Assembly: GCA_903915155.1 (NCBI GenBank)
Contig: CAIWRU010000081.1
Span: 1-38,175, forward strand
DNA length: 38,175 nt
Direction: 5' to 3'
DNA from: an uncultured Mucilaginibacter sp.
GTDB taxonomy: Bacteria > Bacteroidota > Bacteroidia > Sphingobacteriales > Sphingobacteriaceae
The position numbers were made by a program, and so were the translations under genes. Positions 34,485-38,175 of this stretch are shown piece after piece. A model generated the notes under the pieces. It saw only the letters and a program-made list of their open reading frames with translations, searched no databases and had not been told where the DNA came from. How positions within the stretch are numbered: the stretch's first letter is position 1; the number at the start of each line of letters is the position of its first letter.

Positions 34485-35054
34485 ATGTCGTCACATCATA
34501 TTGTACGCGAAAAGCAGGAACCCGCATTACTGGTGCTGGGGCTTGACAGTTTTTCAGACGAATTACTTGGTCAGCTGCTTGAATGGAGCCCTACCGTTAT
34601 AGTTACAGAATTGACTGCCGAAAGGATGAACGCGTACGGTATTAAGATAGACTGGATCATATCGAACCAGGTTGATGGCTTCCTGCAATCCGATGTAAAA
34701 CTAATGCCTGCAGGTACTGATACCCCTGCCGAGGCTGCACTAAAATACCTGGTTACCCATGGCTACCCCGCTGTGAATATTGTAACCGATGATCTTCAAC
34801 TTAAAGAATACCTGTTTTTTATTGATAAAATAAACATGGTGATATTTAACGGCAACCAGAAAATTTATGCTGTTAATTCGGGGTTTAGCAAGTGGAAGCC
34901 TGCTGGTGAGGTGATAGAATTATTATCAGGGCCGCACCAGTTTCATTCGAGTGGGTTGGAAGCGCTGGAGCATCATCGGTATAAAACTACGCACGATGGC
35001 TTTTTTAGTTTGCAGTTTGAACAGCCTTTTTTGTTTATTGCTGAAGAGTTATAA
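34485..35054 (+). CDS. Thiamine-pyrophosphokinase-like protein, possibly degenerate
   Basis: Cytoplasmic protein of 189 residues. The layout (Rossmann-like first half VLGLDSFSDELLGQLL, KIDWIISNQVDGF, then GYPAVNIVTDD, a beta-rich C-terminal half and LEALEHHRYKTTHDGFFSLQ) resembles thiamine pyrophosphokinase. The GDxDS aspartate motif expected after the first DWI is replaced by SNQVDG, so catalysis is doubtful. This comparison is from memory of the fold, not a hit. The gene stands alone and its stop is followed at once by a type A repeat. Confidence 0.45.
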   Translation: MSSHHIVREKQEPALLVLGLDSFSDELLGQLLEWSPTVIVTELTAERMNAYGIKIDWIISNQVDGFLQSDVKLMPAGTDTPAEAALKYLVTHGYPAVNIVTDDLQLKEYLFFIDKINMVIFNGNQKIYAVNSGFSKWKPAGEVIELLSGPHQFHSSGLEALEHHRYKTTHDGFFSLQFEQPFLFIAEEL

Positions 35055-35168
35055 GCCCCCTCTAAATCTCCCCCGGTAGGGGAGACTTTTTTAAATCCGG
35101 GCTAACATAGCTAAGGTGTATATCGGCTAGACCCCTCCCTGCTACATCACAGACCTTCCATGGGAGGG
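35055..35168. repeat. Type A C-rich element, right half diverged
   Basis: Starts on the base after the stop codon at 35052-35054. Bases 35055-35090 match the left half of the element at 12093-12187, including the TCTCCCC/GGGGAGA hairpin. The right half keeps CCCCTCCCT (35132-35140) and TGGGAGGG (35160-35167), separated by about 20 unrelated bases. The rest of the gap to 35210 holds no gene. Confidence 0.7.
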
Positions 35169-35210
35169 CATTGAAAAATTTGATCTCGCTAACACTTTTG
35201 AAGAATAGAA

Positions 35211-36284
35211 TTAAAGTGAATTTACTCCCAGCTTCTTCGCTACTGCGTTTAGGTCATCGGCTACAGCGTCGACGATGGGGATGCCGTTTTTTATGCGGTC
35301 GGCGTGGGCTTCGAGTTCTGGTTCGCCGGGTATGATTACTTTTTGGTTGGGGTTGATGGTTGAGGCGTTTTTGAAACGGTCGATCCAGTTGTCGAGATGA
35401 TGTTTGAATTCATCGACGGGCCTGAAGCCGTCGACCCGCATTGCACCTAAAAAGTGACCGATGCCTTTGCCTACCGGGTCGGTAGGAGGTTCTAAAAATG
35501 CTACGAACGGGGGCACCCAGGGGCCGTAATTCGCACCTGATAATACTGCTGATAATATATCAACCGTGGCGCTGAGGCCAAAACCTTTATGGCTGCCGTG
35601 TTCACGGTCGCTGCCCAGTGGCAGCAATGAGCCGCCTGATTTTAAGGCATGCGGGTCGGTGGTGAAATCGCCGTTCTTATCCTGTATCCATCCTTCCGGT
35701 ACCTGTTTGCCGAGGCGCTGGGCTATCTCGAGTTTGCCATTTGCCGCTGCCGAGGTAGCCATATCGACCACAACCGCCGGGTGTTTGCCTGCCGGGAACG
35801 CATAGCACATGGGGTTGGTACCTAATAGGCGCTCGTTTGAAAATGTGGGTGCAACCAGCGGACTTGCATTGGTCATGGCGAAACCGATCATATCTTTTTC
35901 GACCGCCATCAGGGCGTGGTAGCCCGCTATACCGAAATGATTGGAGTTGCGTATGGCTATCCAGCCCGAACCATATTTTTCAGCTTTTTCAATGGCTACC
36001 TTCATGGCAAAGGGTGCAACCACCAATCCCAGGCCGCTATCGCCGTCGATAGTAGCGGTGGTGGGTGTTTCGTGTACTATTTGTATGTTGGGGGTAGCGT
36101 TAATACGCTGCTTTTCCCACAGGCGCACATAGCCCGTTAACCTCGCCACGCCATGCGAATCGATACCGCGCAGGTCGGCCAGTAATAATACATCGGCGGC
36201 TAAGGCGGCATGTTCGGCGCTGCAGCCCATGGCTAAGAAAACGTTTTGGGTAAAAGCGCGTAAAGCAGGTTCGGTGGTAAGCAT
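35211..36284 (-). CDS. Ldh2-family malate/lactate/sulfolactate-type dehydrogenase
   Basis: NAD(P)-dependent dehydrogenase of the Ldh2/YlbC family, 357 residues. Characteristic stretches: LLADLRGIDSHGVARL near the start, the catalytic-histidine segment IRNSNHFGIAGYHA, NASPLVAPTFSNERLLGTNPM, VVDMATSAAANGKLEIA, and GSDREHGSHKGFGL. Members oxidise L-malate, L-lactate, ureidoglycolate or sulfolactate; the substrate is not visible. The frame stays open to 36356, but the extra codons read through a word repeat; ATG at 36284 has a -7 box six bases upstream and fits the family. Confidence 0.92.
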   Translation of the reverse strand: MLTTEPALRAFTQNVFLAMGCSAEHAALAADVLLLADLRGIDSHGVARLTGYVRLWEKQRINATPNIQIVHETPTTATIDGDSGLGLVVAPFAMKVAIEKAEKYGSGWIAIRNSNHFGIAGYHALMAVEKDMIGFAMTNASPLVAPTFSNERLLGTNPMCYAFPAGKHPAVVVDMATSAAANGKLEIAQRLGKQVPEGWIQDKNGDFTTDPHALKSGGSLLPLGSDREHGSHKGFGLSATVDILSAVLSGANYGPWVPPFVAFLEPPTDPVGKGIGHFLGAMRVDGFRPVDEFKHHLDNWIDRFKNASTINPNQKVIIPGEPELEAHADRIKNGIPIVDAVADDLNAVAKKLGVNSL

Positions 36285-36289
36285 AATGG

Positions 36290-36297
36290 CAAATATA
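36290..36297 (-). promoter_or_regulatory. Bacteroidota -7 box of the Ldh2-type gene
   Basis: TATATTTG on the minus strand matches TAnnTTTG exactly and lies six to thirteen bases before the ATG at 36284, implying an almost leaderless transcript. It decides the start against 36356. Confidence 0.6.
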
Positions 36298-36300
36298 GTA

Positions 36301-36592
36301 TTCAGTTTGCAGTTAATAGTTTGCAGTTTGGAGTTTATAACGGTTTTCTCACGCAAGCTGGAAACTTGATGAAATTTAGGTCTAAGTTACGCTGTGCTAA
36401 ACTTAGACCAGTTCAGAGCTCCCGTAAATTACTTTTATGGTGGGAGACGCAAAGTATTGCGTCTCTACGCGTTTTGCGTTAGGGATGGGAGTGGATACCG
36501 GCTGAGCGTTGGGTTGTGTGTTTGGCCGCGATTAATGCCTGTGCAGTATGAACGGACAGCCCGGCCCCGATAGCTATCGGGGAACGCCCAAG
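36301..36592. repeat. Repeat-filled gap: word repeat and three palindromes
   Basis: The gap between the Ldh2-type and NHL genes has no coding sequence. It contains a CAGTTTG word repeat (36303-36332); a 10-bp perfect hairpin GGTCTAAGTT / AACTTAGACC at 36379-36409; GAGACGCAA / TTGCGTCTC at 36444-36465; and the 18-bp palindrome CCCCGATAGCTATCGGGG at 36565-36582. The last is enclosed by GGACAG (36554-36559) and CTGTCC (36597-36602). That outer stem enters the last codons of the NHL gene. Confidence 0.75.
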
Positions 36593-37849
36593 TTACTGTC
36601 CTAATTTCCTTAAATAATACGGCGTCAATTTTTTCTTAGCTAATATATTAAACAGTATGTTATTGGGCTTGGGTTTATGTACAACGGTTAAAGCTTTGCC
36701 TTTGCGTAGCGAAAGCGCCTTGCCATTGTGCGAGCCGGTTAAACCGCTGCCCGCTATGGTGCTTACGACACCCGCAGGGGTTATTTTACGGATAACATTA
36801 TTGTAGGTATCGGCAATATATAGATTGCCCGCTGCATCAACTGCTACGCCTGACGGGCCATTGAACGATGCCGCTGTGCCAGTGCTATCGGCCTGGCCGC
36901 TCATGCCATTGCCGGCGAAGGTACTTACCGTGCCATCGGGGGCTATTTTGCGGATTAGGTCGGTGACATATTCTGTTACATACACATTGTCGCTTTTATC
37001 AACTGCTACACTGTTGGGGAAATAAAAGGCGGCCAGCGTGTCGGGGCCGTTTATGGTGGCTGATGTATCGTGGCCAGCCAGCGTGCTAACCGTGCCGTTG
37101 CTTATTTTGCGGATAAGGTTGTTCAGCATATCGGCCACATAAACATTGCCCGAAGCATCGACCGCTATGCCTGATGGATTATTAAAAGTTGCGGTGGTTA
37201 ACGCCGCGCCGTTTGCATTGCCAGGGGGGATGCTGCCCGCGATGGTTGTGGTTTGTCCGGCAGGGGTAACCATGCGGATAACGTTGTTGCCGGCATCGGC
37301 TACATATACATTGCCTTGCGCGTCGGCTGCTACGCCACTGGGCGAAAAAAAGTAAGCGGCGGTATCAAGTCCATTCTTTAGGCCTGTACTGTCGCTGCCG
37401 GCAAGGGTGCTTACGGTGCCATCGGCTGCGGATATTTTGCGGATCTGGTTGTTGTTGTCATCGGCTACATACACATTGCCCTGTGCGTCGACGGTTACAC
37501 TGGTAGGGCCGTTAAAGGATGCCAGGTTGCCCGGGCCGTTTATCGAACCCTGGTTGCCGGTTCCGGCGAGGGTTGTCACTACTCCGGTGGGGGTTATTTT
37601 GCGTATTTGGTTATTGCCGTAATCGGCCACGTAAACGTTGCCTGCGGCGTCGACCGCTACGCCGGTGGGGGCGTTGAATGAAGCGATGGTATCGAGGCCG
37701 CCCGTGGTATCAACGCCGGTAAAGGTGCTATCGTTATAACGGGTGCTGGTAGGGTAGGGCGACTTTTTTGAACAGGCCGAAAAAAAACAGACCATTGCCA
37801 GTAAAAACGCTGCAAAAAATAAGGGTTGTTTTACGGGGTAAATGTTCAT
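36593..37849 (-). CDS. Six-bladed NHL-repeat lipoprotein
   Basis: Exported lipoprotein of 418 residues: hydrophobic signal FFAAFLLAMVCFF and lipobox FSAC with Cys26. Six NHL repeats follow at about 62-96, 117-151, 171-205, 227-259, 279-313 and 334-368, each with the core G-AVDA-GNVYVAD--NN-IRKI-P-G-VSTLAG. Six blades make a closed propeller, a binding scaffold found in many Bacteroidota surface proteins. The fifth blade is the most diverged (DKSDNVYVTEYVTDLIRKI). After the sixth the protein starts a seventh linker (GSHNGKAL) and changes into a 38-residue tail with ten Lys/Arg and no acidic residue, unlike the rest. Function unknown. Confidence 0.88.
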   Translation of the reverse strand: MNIYPVKQPLFFAAFLLAMVCFFSACSKKSPYPTSTRYNDSTFTGVDTTGGLDTIASFNAPTGVAVDAAGNVYVADYGNNQIRKITPTGVVTTLAGTGNQGSINGPGNLASFNGPTSVTVDAQGNVYVADDNNNQIRKISAADGTVSTLAGSDSTGLKNGLDTAAYFFSPSGVAADAQGNVYVADAGNNVIRMVTPAGQTTTIAGSIPPGNANGAALTTATFNNPSGIAVDASGNVYVADMLNNLIRKISNGTVSTLAGHDTSATINGPDTLAAFYFPNSVAVDKSDNVYVTEYVTDLIRKIAPDGTVSTFAGNGMSGQADSTGTAASFNGPSGVAVDAAGNLYIADTYNNVIRKITPAGVVSTIAGSGLTGSHNGKALSLRKGKALTVVHKPKPNNILFNILAKKKLTPYYLRKLGQ

Positions 37850-38175
37850 GCTATAACAAAAGGGCGTATGCTATAAAGGTATGCTTATTATGAATTAATA
37901 CAAAACGAGGCACTGCCGGGTATGTTGTGTTTTGTACGTTGGGAATGGGGGAAGGGTTTGGATGTTATTTGTGGGGGTAGTTGTTTGTGAGGACACAAAC
38001 AACGGGAGAGGCAACAAATGGTGTAATACATGGTTTACACGATTTGACTCATTTTACTTAATAAGTAATTGACAATCAATGTGTTATTAAATAAATAGTT
38101 TGAAATTATGTTAAGTTATGTTAACCATAATATGTAATGCAGTATAAATGTCTTTTTATGGGCTATTACTCTCTC
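37850..38175. other. Gene-free window end with one perfect inverted repeat
   Basis: No coding sequence is seen. GTTGTTTGTG (37980-37989) and CACAAACAAC (37994-38003) form a perfect 10-bp hairpin with loop AGGA. The last 150 bases are AT-rich and may hold a promoter for a gene beyond the window; a direct repeat TATGTTAA-like TTATGTTAAG/TTATGTTAAC lies near 38108-38124. Confidence 0.6.

Noticed and set aside
36285..36356. Longer Ldh2-type protein with 24 extra residues
   Set aside because: The added stretch reads through a CAGTTTG word repeat and would contain the -7 box inside the gene.

Overview
The window reads as chromosomal DNA of a Bacteroidota bacterium, most likely Sphingobacteriaceae (Mucilaginibacter or Pedobacter-like). 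The reasons are Bacteroidota-type -7 boxes (TAnnTTTG) close to several starts, an ECF sigma / anti-sigma-like / outer-membrane-barrel cluster, an atpC gene of only 82 codons, an adk-obg pair, and intergenic spaces packed with short palindromic repeats. The genus is an inference. No rRNA, phage, transposase or CRISPR array was found.

Layout. 89-2310: histidine kinase, OmpR-type regulator, membrane TPR protein. 2405-4054: haem genes hemE and a hemJ-like gene, joined exactly by a long inverted repeat. 4036-4572: a GNAT acetyltransferase on the minus strand. 4650-6820: ECF sigma factor (interrupted by an in-frame TGA), anti-sigma-like membrane protein, outer-membrane barrel. 7059-8727: orphan ABC ATPase and a leucine-rich-repeat protein. 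8805-21244 (minus strand): an 11-gene branched-chain amino acid operon in the order ilvD-ilvB-ilvN-ilvC-leuC-monooxygenase-leuD-leuB-methyltransferase-leuA-ilvA. It holds every step to the 2-keto acids; only the final transaminase is missing. 21611-22954: FkbM methyltransferase and a ParE-type toxin-antitoxin pair. 23070-24911: atpD-atpC. 25050-29250: quinone oxidoreductase, lipoprotein, peroxiredoxin, tRNA-Arg(ACG), adk, obg. 29435-34373: a small glycan locus with a glycosyltransferase-exosortase fusion, a WcaF-like acetyltransferase, a multi-membrane-span probable glycosyltransferase, a methyltransferase remnant and a divergent wecA-type gene. 34485-37849: a degenerate thiamine-pyrophosphokinase-like protein, an Ldh2-type dehydrogenase and an NHL-repeat lipoprotein.

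Two things stand out. First, the operon gaps are not random spacer. Nearly every gap holds one self-complementary element, neighbouring gaps mostly hold different kinds, and most elements begin at or within a few bases of the upstream stop codon. Two kinds recur: a C-rich/G-rich family (types A and B below) and word repeats, short degenerate units of 7-20 bp whose wording changes from locus to locus and which fold back on themselves. Some supply coding sequence (end of leuD, start of ilvB). Second, the locus at 29435-33206 fuses a family-2 glycosyltransferase to an exosortase with visible Cys/Arg/His candidates, beside genes for glycan building.

All calls come from reading the sequence and remembered family features; no database search was run.
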